The notes under the pieces were generated by a model. The model had not been told where the DNA came from, made no database searches, and worked only from the letters and a program-made list of their open reading frames with translations. A stretch of DNA of 64,000 nt from Nosema muscidifuracis (lineage: Eukaryota > Microsporidia > Nosematidae), in contig JAIOKI010000007.1 in assembly GCA_028335825.1 (NCBI GenBank), positions 496,001-560,000 of the forward strand, in the 5' to 3' direction. The translations under genes were made by a program, and so were the position numbers. Shown piece after piece: positions 44,877 through 53,967 of this stretch; position 1 is the stretch's first letter, and every line of letters begins with the position of its first letter.

Positions 44877-45821
44877 CTATTTAAATATTTTTATATACTC
44901 GTATGGTTTTTCATGTACACTTTCTTGACTTTCTTCTTCGTTTTCATCCACATATTCATAATCGGAAGATTTGAAAGTATTTGGAGCAATAGGGGGAATA
45001 AGCTTTAATTCTTCAACATGCTTCCAATTTATTCTACAGAAAAAGGGATGCATTTTTATATCTTCAAATCCCCAATATCCTAATCTCTCTTGTCTTTTTT
45101 TCCTTAACAAATTCTTAACAAGATCTTTTGCAGTGTAACTGATATAAGCAGGAATATAAATATCCTTATCAAGTATTTGTCTGTATATACTGTTAGTATC
45201 TCGATCAAAAAATGGAGGATCCCCTATAAACATTTCATATAAAATAATTCCAAATGACCAGTAGTCACTTTCTATACCATCATCTTCATTTAACAATTTT
45301 TCAGGAGACATGTATTCAGGGGTCCCTGATATAATATGGGTCTTTTCATTATCTTTAACTGCAAATCCAAAATCAGTTAATTTAATGTGCCCTGAAGGTG
45401 TCAACAAAATATTTTCTGGCTTCAGATCTCTGTACAAATAGCCTTTTTTATGAATAAATTCTAGAGCTGACAAAATTTCTGCTGCATAGAAAAGTGTGGC
45501 GTATTCACTAAATTTACCAAATCGTCTTAACCAATAAAATAATTCACCACCACTTATATAATCCATAACAAGACCTACTATCTTATTATCCTTGACTGTA
45601 CTAACAAGTTTAGCTATAAAGATATGTCCATTAACCATTTTAAGAGCTCTTACTTCATTTTCCAATTGATCTGCTTGTCTCATAGTAAGAAGTTTTCTCC
45701 TATTCAAAACTTTGATAGCAAAATAAACTGGCTTATTCTTTTTTAGCGATACTAAAAATACTTTACCAAAAGCTCCTGCACCAATTTTCCGTATAAATAC
45801 TAAATTTTTGAGTTCTAACAT
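44877..45821 (-). CDS. PKA catalytic-subunit-like AGC kinase
   Basis: A 314-aa Ser/Thr kinase consisting of catalytic core plus AGC tail. Visible motifs are GAGAFGKV (14-21), K37 of AIKVLN, E56 of the C-helix, YRDLKPEN (130-137), DFGFA (150-154) and GTPEYMSPE (166-174). The C-terminal tail (~262-314) keeps the acidic turn and ends in an FxxF-like YIKIFK. Similarity is highest to cAMP-dependent kinase. The position of the activating threonine (PKA Thr197) is Ile163 in an otherwise gap-free alignment. CCC lies 8 nt before the ATG. No regulatory subunit is in the window. Confidence 0.88.
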   Translation of the reverse strand: MLELKNLVFIRKIGAGAFGKVFLVSLKKNKPVYFAIKVLNRRKLLTMRQADQLENEVRALKMVNGHIFIAKLVSTVKDNKIVGLVMDYISGGELFYWLRRFGKFSEYATLFYAAEILSALEFIHKKGYLYRDLKPENILLTPSGHIKLTDFGFAVKDNEKTHIISGTPEYMSPEKLLNEDDGIESDYWSFGIILYEMFIGDPPFFDRDTNSIYRQILDKDIYIPAYISYTAKDLVKNLLRKKRQERLGYWGFEDIKMHPFFCRINWKHVEELKLIPPIAPNTFKSSDYEYVDENEEESQESVHEKPYEYIKIFK

Positions 45822-47103
45822 TTTTCAATGGGTAGAAAATTTAATAAATAACTCATATTGATTTTAAAAATAACGTTTTATATAACAAAATTGATCGTTG
45901 ATGATTTAAATAAGATAAATGTTAATTAATAGCTAAGTAGATATAAAACATAAAAAATAAAAAATAATGTGTTTCATATTTTTTGATCTTTATTCTTCTT
46001 CATTAATAATTAATATCAACTTAGCTTATTTGTTAAAAATTCAACGAATAAAAATTATTTTTTATATATTTTAAATATTGATGAACCCTTCATTTTCTAC
46101 TACAAAAAATAACTAAAATTTTATAGTTTTGTATACAAATTGATAATTGAGTTTACTTACTATTATATTTAAATGATAGTAAGATTTAATAATATAAATT
46201 AATTGTTATATAAGTTAGAATATTGGATTATTTTTATTTTTTAAAATTTTTTAACGTGTTCAAACATTCAGTGACGTGTACACCGAACTAAATTAAGAAT
46301 ATATATTTTTCTTATCCAAATAAATCAACCATTTATTAATTATATATTCTCTTTTTGATCTATAATTATAAAGAAATAATAAATTATTTCAATGGATTAA
46401 ATCTAATTATGATTAACAACAAGCAAAAGAAATCTTTATCTAATTTAAGTTAATAGCTAGTATAGTTCTTTGTATTACATGTTGTATAAAAAAAATGGAC
46501 TTAAATTAATAAATAATTTTATATTTGATTATGGACAAAAACTAAGATTTAAATGTAGTTCTATGACAGATATCAACACATTCCTTATAAAGTGATAATG
46601 TAAAATTGATAATATGAAAAATTATAGTCTTTATATTTTGTTCAATATATTTATGAATTTTAAAAAATTTCTTCATTATTTAATCCTCTAATCAAAGTAT
46701 TTAAGATATGTTCTGAAATGAATCTTCATCTTATAATATTTAGATCCTAAATAATTTAATATTAAACAAGGACTAATATGCTATTAAATTTTTTATTATT
46801 TTTAAACAAAACGTTATAAAAATGACAACATGTGATTAATATTAAAAAAATTTAAAGATCATTTTTTTGTAACATAAAGTGGTAAGTTTGTAAAATTAAC
46901 ACTTTATGCATATAGTATTATTATTTCATAGATTTTAATATATATAAATATCCTTTAATAGAAGTCAAAATCAATATAACTATTTATTTAATATATAAAT
47001 ATTTAGAATACAAAAAAAATATAACTATTTATTAAATATATGAAATAATTAAAGCATAAATTATTTAATTTATTATTTTTCATCAAAAATCATTTTTCTC
47101 CTT
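45822..47103. other. Gene-free spacer of 1.3 kb
   Basis: AT-rich with no array or ORF of note. It separates the divergent kinase and Sel1-repeat genes. Confidence 0.5.
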
Positions 47104-48459
47104 TTGATTTGTATATTTATTGGCCAAATATTTTTTTTAACGATTTTTATTGGGCCTTTAATTAAAATTTCGACATGTGGTTTAATATCCAGACATTATT
47201 TCTCCTTTAATGAAATTTTAAATTTAAATGGTCTAGAACACTTTGATCTAAGTCTGAATATGAATGGACCGAGATATAGACAAGAAAAAAAAATATTTAG
47301 AATGAATAATATAAACATACACACAGATAATTTAAAGCTATTTGGAGATTTCTTACATTCTTATATAGTAGCTTTTGAAGATGATAATAGTTTGATGAGG
47401 AGCAGTTTTTTAACAGAAAATCCTTTATTAAAATTGGAGGATATAATAGAGCAAAATGAAAAGTATTACGAAATAATCAAAGAGAAACTTAGTCATTATG
47501 CAAATAACCACATGTATTACATGGATAAAAAAAAGCAAATATCAAGACTTATAGCATATTTTGGATTTGCTAATGAATACGGGTTATTTAAGATTCCTTC
47601 TAATAAAGAGAAAGCTTTTCAGTATTACAAGCTCTCAGCGCAGTTAAATTCTCCGTTTGGGACTTTTAAGCTTGCTCAATGCTATGAGAAAGGGGTTGGA
47701 TGTAAAAAAAATATGTCAAAAGCTTTATCTTTTTATAGATGTGCAGCAAAATTAGGTTCAATACAAGGATTGCATACATTTGGTACGATACTTCTACAAA
47801 ATAATTTTGAAGGAGAATTTATAGAAGAATCTGCTTTTTTTTACTTACAGCTTGGAATTAGTAAGGCAAACAAATGCTACCCATACGTGTACTATGATTA
47901 CGCCAGATACCTAGAATTTAAAATATCGTGTAGTGAAGTAGAATTTCAGACAGATTTTTCATTCAATGCTTATTATAGAGGAGCAATGAATGAATGCCCA
48001 AATTGTCAATATAGAGTAGCTCAATGTTTCGAATATGGAGAGCTTGGTGTAGATATAAATATTCAAAAAGCTTATACGTACTACAAAAATGCAGCATTTA
48101 ATGGACATATCGATGCCCAATTTAAGATAGCACTAACATTAATAGATCAAGGAGAACCTACAGAGACAAATATTATATTAGCTTTTAAGTATGCATTAAA
48201 GGCAGCAACCAAAGAACATAGCATGGCTATAAAATTTATGTCAATTTTTTATATGAAAGGATTGGTTGTCCAAAGAAGTTTAAGTATCTCTAAGTGGTGG
48301 GATAAAATATTAGAAGTTAATTTAAAAAAACATAATACATTATTAGATCCAGAAATATATGGTAAATTAGAAAAGATGGTTGTTAGAGAAGAACAAAAAA
48401 AAAGAGAAGTTGTTGTAGATGGTATGAAAACTAATACAGAATATATAAAAGTAGTATAA
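47104..48459 (+). CDS. Sel1-repeat protein, Chs4/Skt5-like (chitin synthase activator candidate)
   Basis: About seven Sel1 repeats run from residue ~145 to 400. They include AQCYEKGVGCKKNMSKALSF and AQCFEYGELGVDINIQKAYT, each followed by an AA-x-x-G turn. Order and spacing resemble fungal Chs4/Skt5, which activates chitin synthase, and a chitin synthase lies 5.5 kb downstream. Hrd3/SEL1L is the alternative. The frame has no ATG before residue 53 (47260). The first 52 codons look coding (GGC, ACG, GGG, TCG, TCC) and begin TTG after CTCC, with a hydrophobic signal-like start. Either a non-AUG start is used or the true protein starts at 47260 (399 aa). There is no CaaX end. Confidence 0.7.
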   Translation: MICIFIGQIFFLTIFIGPLIKISTCGLISRHYFSFNEILNLNGLEHFDLSLNMNGPRYRQEKKIFRMNNINIHTDNLKLFGDFLHSYIVAFEDDNSLMRSSFLTENPLLKLEDIIEQNEKYYEIIKEKLSHYANNHMYYMDKKKQISRLIAYFGFANEYGLFKIPSNKEKAFQYYKLSAQLNSPFGTFKLAQCYEKGVGCKKNMSKALSFYRCAAKLGSIQGLHTFGTILLQNNFEGEFIEESAFFYLQLGISKANKCYPYVYYDYARYLEFKISCSEVEFQTDFSFNAYYRGAMNECPNCQYRVAQCFEYGELGVDINIQKAYTYYKNAAFNGHIDAQFKIALTLIDQGEPTETNIILAFKYALKAATKEHSMAIKFMSIFYMKGLVVQRSLSISKWWDKILEVNLKKHNTLLDPEIYGKLEKMVVREEQKKREVVVDGMKTNTEYIKVV

Positions 48460-49645
48460 TAAATTTATACTTTATAATATATTAAAGTTTTTGTATATAA
48501 AGTGCATTAGAAATATGATAATTATTTCTATTTTTTGTATATTTTATAATGATGTAAGTTAGTGATTGCTCAATATTTACAGTATAGAGTGATTCATAAT
48601 AAATAATTTAAATATTTTACTAGCTAAATATTCGCCAGATTTAGAACAGAAATGTTTATTATTAAGGGTTAAAAAATAAATATCAATTTTAAACTTTTTA
48701 TATATTTCGATTTTCAAGACTCTTCAAAATTAAAAAAAAATAATTCCAAATAAAAAATGTTTATTTACTTTAGCTTGTCATCAATTTTGATAAATTAAAA
48801 TCACAAATTTATTTTTAGAAAAAAAAAACAGATTGAGCTGAAAATCGAATATTTAAATTAATGTAAAACAAAATCTATATTTGAAAATATTAACATACAT
48901 ATTCATCTTTTCTAGAGATTATATACATATTTTTATGAGAATATTTCAAAATACATAATGAAAATATAAAGTTACAAGGTAAAATATTTAAATATATAAG
49001 ATTGTGTGTTATTAAAGGTTGACAGTGATCAATAAAGTATTTTTCTACATAATAAATAAAATTAATCGAGATAGAATACGATAGATTTTACAAAAAAATA
49101 AATTAATTCATATCATTCAAATATTAAGAGTGAATATTAGATATTAATTTTTATAATATCATTGAGAGAATAGAATAAATATTATATATAATATCATTAA
49201 ACTATCAAGAGTCAATTATTATATATAATATCATTAAGAGAATAGAATAAATATTATATATAATATCATTAAGCTATCAAGATTCAATTGTTATATATAA
49301 TATTATTGAGATATTAAAGTCAATTGTTATATATAATATTATTGAGATATTAAGAGTAAATTATTATATATAAAATTTTGTAATATCATTGAGATATTAC
49401 AAATTAATTATTTACCATTCCTATTAATATTTAATTGATATGTAAATTAAATAAACAATTAAAGGGGTTAAATTAATAAAATAAAAAAAAAGCGAATCTT
49501 TATTAAACTTCTATCAACATTGAATTATTTTTTTTTTTTAATATTATCTAAGATCAATAAAGGAGAAAATTACTCCATATTTAAAGGAGATTTAATTTTA
49601 TTGGTTGTTTTTCATTTATAATATTTTTTTAACTATTAACGGTTA
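48460..49645. other. Gene-free spacer of 1.2 kb
   Basis: AT-rich. The right half has a tandem array at 49125-49400. No gene seen. Confidence 0.55.
49125..49400. repeat. ~72-bp tandem repeat decaying into shorter units
   Basis: gagaatagaataaatattat plus atataatatcattaa begins near 49166 and 49238. Shorter units of tatatataatattattgaga and tcaattgttatatataat follow to ~49400. Confidence 0.75.
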
Positions 49646-50209
49646 ATGTTTGAGACTTATAATAAAGAAGAAAGTGTTGATAAAGCTGAAGTAGCTGAAC
49701 AAAAAGTAGAAAAGATAGTTGATAATATAGAAACTTCTAAGATGGGAAAAACTTTTCCTACTGAAGTACATAATATACAGATAGCAGATATTTTAAAAAT
49801 GTTATTGTTATCGAATTTTGCTAACTTTATGCCTCTTTATATTATATTTACCAGGGATGTAAGTGCTTATGTAAATTGGATTAGAAAATTACTCAATTTT
49901 ATTTTTATAATAAGTTTTATCTGGAATGTTACTCTTGGTTTTTTTGGATATATTAGTGGAGCTAAAGAGCTAAAAAAACTCCTTATATTAGGTACAGTAA
50001 TTAAAGGAGCTTCTTCTTTAATAATAATGATTATGTGTACTATTGGACAAGGATTTAGTTCTCTTGCTATTGGATTTATATTTATAGTTTATGTTTCATT
50101 CTTAGATTTACTTTTCTTGTATTATCTTTCATTATATCTAAGGAGATTAGATTCTGATGAATATGACGATTATGGAGTTAAGATTGTTAAAAATCAAGAA
50201 AAGGTATAA
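49646..50209 (+). CDS. Four-span membrane protein, unknown family
   Basis: A 187-aa protein. The first ~45 residues are polar and Glu/Lys/Val-rich. Four hydrophobic spans follow, at ~48-68, 78-100, 110-132 and 137-163. The end (~165-187) is charged (RRLDSDEYDDYGVKIVK). No signal peptide, so a signal-anchor topology is likely. No CCC precedes the ATG, but the next upstream in-frame ATG is absent and codon use looks coding. Function unknown. Confidence 0.55.
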   Translation: MFETYNKEESVDKAEVAEQKVEKIVDNIETSKMGKTFPTEVHNIQIADILKMLLLSNFANFMPLYIIFTRDVSAYVNWIRKLLNFIFIISFIWNVTLGFFGYISGAKELKKLLILGTVIKGASSLIIMIMCTIGQGFSSLAIGFIFIVYVSFLDLLFLYYLSLYLRRLDSDEYDDYGVKIVKNQEKV

Positions 50210-50303
50210 AAAAACATTAAAAAATTTAACTTGCATATTTAAAATAAAATTATCTGTTAGCATAATTATATTAATATTTAAATTTTAATAATATTTTTAC
50301 CCA

Positions 50304-50561
50304 ATGAATCTAGATAAATTAGATAAAAATGAAATATTTTTATTAATAGGTGATGATTACAAACATATTTTTAAAAATAAGCTTTATAAAACATCCATTT
50401 TTAATGTTGAATTTTATATAGTTGATACTTATAAAATTATAGAAAATATTTCAGGGTATCAATGTACTTGTGATAATTTATTATGTTGGCATATTATTAA
50501 AGTAATAACAGACAAAAGCAAAGCTATTTATAGAGATTCATTAGTTGATGATTTTAAGTAA
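50304..50561 (+). CDS. Tiny SWIM-type zinc-finger protein
   Basis: An 85-aa protein whose residues ~53-64 read QCTCDNLLCWHI, a compact C-x-C-x4-C-x-H SWIM finger. A short strand (FNVEFYIVD) comes before it and a helix after it, as in Shu2/SWS1 (ZSWIM7), a Rad51-paralogue partner. The Shu2 hallmark is C-x-C-x(n)-C-x-H-x-x-A. Here the last position is Lys and n is only 4, so orthology is uncertain. CCC is one base before the ATG. The stop codon lies in a duplicated 77-bp segment. Confidence 0.55.
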   Translation: MNLDKLDKNEIFLLIGDDYKHIFKNKLYKTSIFNVEFYIVDTYKIIENISGYQCTCDNLLCWHIIKVITDKSKAIYRDSLVDDFK

Positions 50562-50710
50562 ATTATTAAATTAGATTCATCAGTATGTTTATATATGGAA
50601 GATTATTGAGTGTATTATTAGATTGGATTTATAAGTAAATTATTAAATTAGATTCATCAGTATGTTTATCTATGGAAGATTATTGAGTGTATAATTAGAT
50701 TATATTAGAT
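50555..50710. repeat. 77-bp tandem duplication over the stop of the SWIM gene
   Basis: taagtaaattattaaattag begins at 50555, where it contains the stop codon, and again at 50632. Both are followed by attcatcagtatgttta and ggaagattattgagtgta. Confidence 0.92.
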
Positions 50711-51354
50711 TCAATAGAATTTAAAAAAAGCCACTTAAAGTTTTTAATTTAATAATACATATTTTATATCAAGATAACTTTTAGCCTTTTTTATAAGTGA
50801 AAAATCCTTAAATAAGTTTTAAAGTCACTAAGGTTAAAATCTACGTACAGTAGAATTTTATAGTTCAAAAACTTCTAATTCTCATTTATTGTTGTATTAC
50901 TTCACCATTTTAGTTTATTTTTACATATTATTATATAATGCTGTTGCTTGATTTGCTTTCTTCCTGCATGGGGTAAAATAATAAAATATTTTAAATACTT
51001 TTCAACAATAATAAGAGGGTACTCGACATTTTATTATAATTATGAAAAAAAACAATAATAACTTAACATTCATTCTAGATTAGTTTTAAAACTAAGAGCG
51101 AAATATCAAAGAAAGTCAGTTCATAATAAAAGCGTTAAAGAGTATTATATTTTTAATCAAAAAAGGTTGTCTTAGGGAGAAGCATCATAAATAATCATTT
51201 ATGTTTTTAAAAATTACTATAAGTACTGCCATATTCTTTATTAGGGTTCTAAAATAGAAGGGATAGAATTTTTAAATTAATTAAAATTTTTTTTAACAAT
51301 ATTTTCATTTAACAAATTTGAGAAAAAAATATTTTTTTAGTTAAAAATAATTTA
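50711..51354. other. Spacer of mixed composition
   Basis: Positions ~50760-51260 are slightly less AT-rich than other spacers. A CCCC directly before a minus-strand ATG at 50969 opens only a 12-codon frame. I can name no gene or RNA here. Confidence 0.4.
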
Positions 51355-51996
51355 TTAAAATATAGAAGCTTCATAATTTTCTGAAACTTTCATTGTAATA
51401 TCACGAGGATTGGTTTCTCTATCTCCTTCTTCTTTCTCAGGATGATAAATCATATAACTAGAATGTTTTTTGACATTTGGATTTCTCTTATCATAAAATA
51501 TATGATTATGTCTTTGAATATGTTTTTTACTGTCAGGTATATAAACATGTCTAAGATTAATTTTTTTATCCCCTCTGAATAAAACTTCCCACAATTGTCT
51601 CTCTTCTTTAGCACAGCTTACAAACTTAGCCTTAGTCATTTTAGGGATTAAAGGATTATCTTTCTCAGCTTCTAAGCACATATCATTTTTCATAATATAA
51701 AATTCTGATAAACTATTAAATACAATACTAAATACCTGTGAAGTAGAATTCTGTATATCTTTTAGAACAATCTTTTTATCATTAATCTGAAAAGCTTTAT
51801 TCTTAACTGTATCTATAAAATATAAATCACCGTCACTACTTTGATTTAATTCTATAATAATAGGAGAATAAAAATTTGATATTACTACTTCTCCTTCATG
51901 TCTAGCCATCAATTTATTAGTACCTAAGGATCTTATATAATAACTAGGAAGACCATAGCTGAATATAATATAAAAAAAGTGCATAGATTTTAACAT
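51355..51996 (-). CDS. Secreted beta-trefoil (ricin-B-lectin-like fold) protein
   Basis: A 213-aa protein with an N-terminal signal-like segment (~1-18). Residues ~20-150 read as short beta strands. The block MCLEAEKDN...KAKFVSCAKEERQLWEV (~107-142) has the C-L-x-A ... C ... Q-x-W pattern of one trefoil lobe. Proteins of this carbohydrate-binding fold are secreted by several microsporidia. The last ~65 residues are His/Lys/Arg-rich and disordered. No CCC is seen; a second ATG lies five codons in. The fold is likely, but sugar binding is not shown. Confidence 0.55.
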   Translation of the reverse strand: MLKSMHFFYIIFSYGLPSYYIRSLGTNKLMARHEGEVVISNFYSPIIIELNQSSDGDLYFIDTVKNKAFQINDKKIVLKDIQNSTSQVFSIVFNSLSEFYIMKNDMCLEAEKDNPLIPKMTKAKFVSCAKEERQLWEVLFRGDKKINLRHVYIPDSKKHIQRHNHIFYDKRNPNVKKHSSYMIYHPEKEEGDRETNPRDITMKVSENYEASIF

Positions 51997-53134
51997 AATC
52001 AGTATAATATTTTTTTATAATATCAAAGTTGTTTTATAAATAATTATTTCATTTATCTGTTTTAGATTATTAAAATTTAATTTGTATTAAAAAAATTAAT
52101 TAAATTTTATTAGTTAATTATGAGTATTTGTATTGAACAATATATATATTATTTATTTGTTTGTATGGTTTATATAAACAAACAAATTGTAAAACAAATT
52201 TATCTACTAAAAAACAAAAAAATATTCTAAAATAAGAAATTAAAAAAAATTTTATTAATTTTAATATATTTTATTGTTTTTTTAAAAAAACTCATTGTAT
52301 CATATATGATTATAATATTGTAGTTTTATAAGTTTGACTTAGCTGTTGTAGGATTATATTTAATTATTGTAGTGTTATAGGAATATATTTAATTATTTTG
52401 GTGTTGTAGGAATATTTTTAATTATTGTGGTGTTGTAGAAATATATTTAATTATTATAGTGTTATAGGAATATATTTAATTATTGTATTGTTATGGGATT
52501 ATGCAAATTAATGTGATAATAGAAAAATTTCATTTATGTTGTATATATAAAAATTTTGAAATTTAATTATTTTTTGACTCCAATAAAAATACATTGCTGC
52601 TGTGGGAAAGTTAGAGTTTTATCTTGTAAATCTAAAGTTTGAAAATTAATTTAAAGACCCCTTGTGTTTGTTAAATTCTTAAAAGAGATTTATAATTTTC
52701 ATTGAATATTATGAATGTATTTATTAAAGAATTGATATAATGATTGTTATGATAAATTTATACATTTTAAAACTTATTCTTTTTTATTTTTAAGATAAAA
52801 TTATCTTCATAGATATTTCTAACACCTTTTATTAAACAACAATAAAAGATCTCAGTAATATTTAGCTAGTTATAATTATAAAATATTAACATTGTATTAA
52901 TGATATTTTTTGACATCTGATACGTATATCTCCTTTTTTATTACAAATTAAACAAAACTATTACTAGAATACTTTTATTAGTTGATATTAAATTCTGTTA
53001 TTTATAAATAGATAATTTGTATTTTAATGTTAAATATTGTTTTGAGCTTTTTAACTTACTTTTTACAATAAACTTAAAACTGTAAAATTTTATTGATCCT
53101 TTAAAATATAAATTGTTAACCCTTTGCATTAAAA
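51997..53134. other. Gene-free spacer of 1.1 kb
   Basis: Contains TTTGTTTG and an inverted aacaaacaaatt pair near 52155-52192, upstream of the minus-strand secreted-protein gene, plus a tandem array at 52340-52505. Confidence 0.5.
52340..52505. repeat. ~33-bp tandem repeat, 5 copies
   Basis: The unit tttaattattgtagtgttat plus aggaatata recurs with small changes. Confidence 0.85.
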
Positions 53135-53341
53135 ATGTCAACAGCCGACATAATCAAACAAAGATCAGCACCAACACAACGAAGAGGTCCTACACCAGTT
53201 ATGAGCATAAAGATGCTTACTCTCATATTAAGATTTATTCTATTCTATATTGCAGTTGTTATATCATATATAGTGAGCTTTATCATGTCTCTAGTTATCT
53301 ATGTAGTATTTTTTTTCTTAAACTTGATAGGATATGATTGA
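53135..53341 (+). CDS. Small membrane protein, 68 aa
   Basis: Residues 1-24 are polar and basic (MSTADIIKQRSAPTQRRGP). The rest is one long or two short hydrophobic spans (~27-64), ending NLIGYD. CCC about 12 nt upstream and the non-AT-biased codons of the N-terminal part support a real gene. The layout fits small subunits of ER or mitosomal membrane complexes, but I cannot match a family. Confidence 0.55.
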   Translation: MSTADIIKQRSAPTQRRGPTPVMSIKMLTLILRFILFYIAVVISYIVSFIMSLVIYVVFFFLNLIGYD

Positions 53342-53967
53342 GTATAACTTGTTTTACTAATAAATACATAATATCTCAAAGAAAAATGATTAACTATCTT
53401 TTATAAATGATGACATCATTTTTTAATATAAATATATTCAATAAATTACTTTTAACTTGGAATGGTATAAAAAACGTATAGAGTTAATAACTTTCCTAAA
53501 ATCACTTTTTGAAAAAAAACAAAGACGTCATTGTTGCTAAACATTTTTGACATATTGAGAATTATACTGACATTAGATAATTTGATAAGTCTAATGTATT
53601 TTTTTGTATAATATAATTAGATTTTACATTTATTAATAGAATTTGTATTAAATATTCATATATTTATCGGTTATTATGTATTCCTCTGATGACTTATAGA
53701 AGAATTAACTTTTTTAATATTTATCAATTATAATTTTCCCCTCTTATAACTTATGGAAGAATTATTTTTTTTAATTAAAAATGTATTCAAGATTAATTTA
53801 TCATTTAAACTTTATTTGAGAATATTTATATATTTTATCTATAATGTTATCTAAAGAATCATCTTTAACCATTTTTAAGTAAGAATTACAAAGCTATATA
53901 AATTATAATAATTTTTTTTGTAATTTGTTTGTGTACATCACTAAATATTTGATTATACTTATAGCCC
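53342..53967. other. Spacer with chitin synthase promoter
   Basis: AT-rich; attaatttatcat at 53792-53804 overlaps the 16-mer shared by two secreted-protein promoters, but here it is 163 nt from the ATG. Loose repeats of cttatagaagaatta(a/t)cttttttaat occur at 53693 and 53748. Confidence 0.5.

Noticed and set aside
50930-50975. CCCC directly before a minus-strand ATG at 50969
   Set aside because: The frame closes after 12 codons and no continuation in another frame looks coding.
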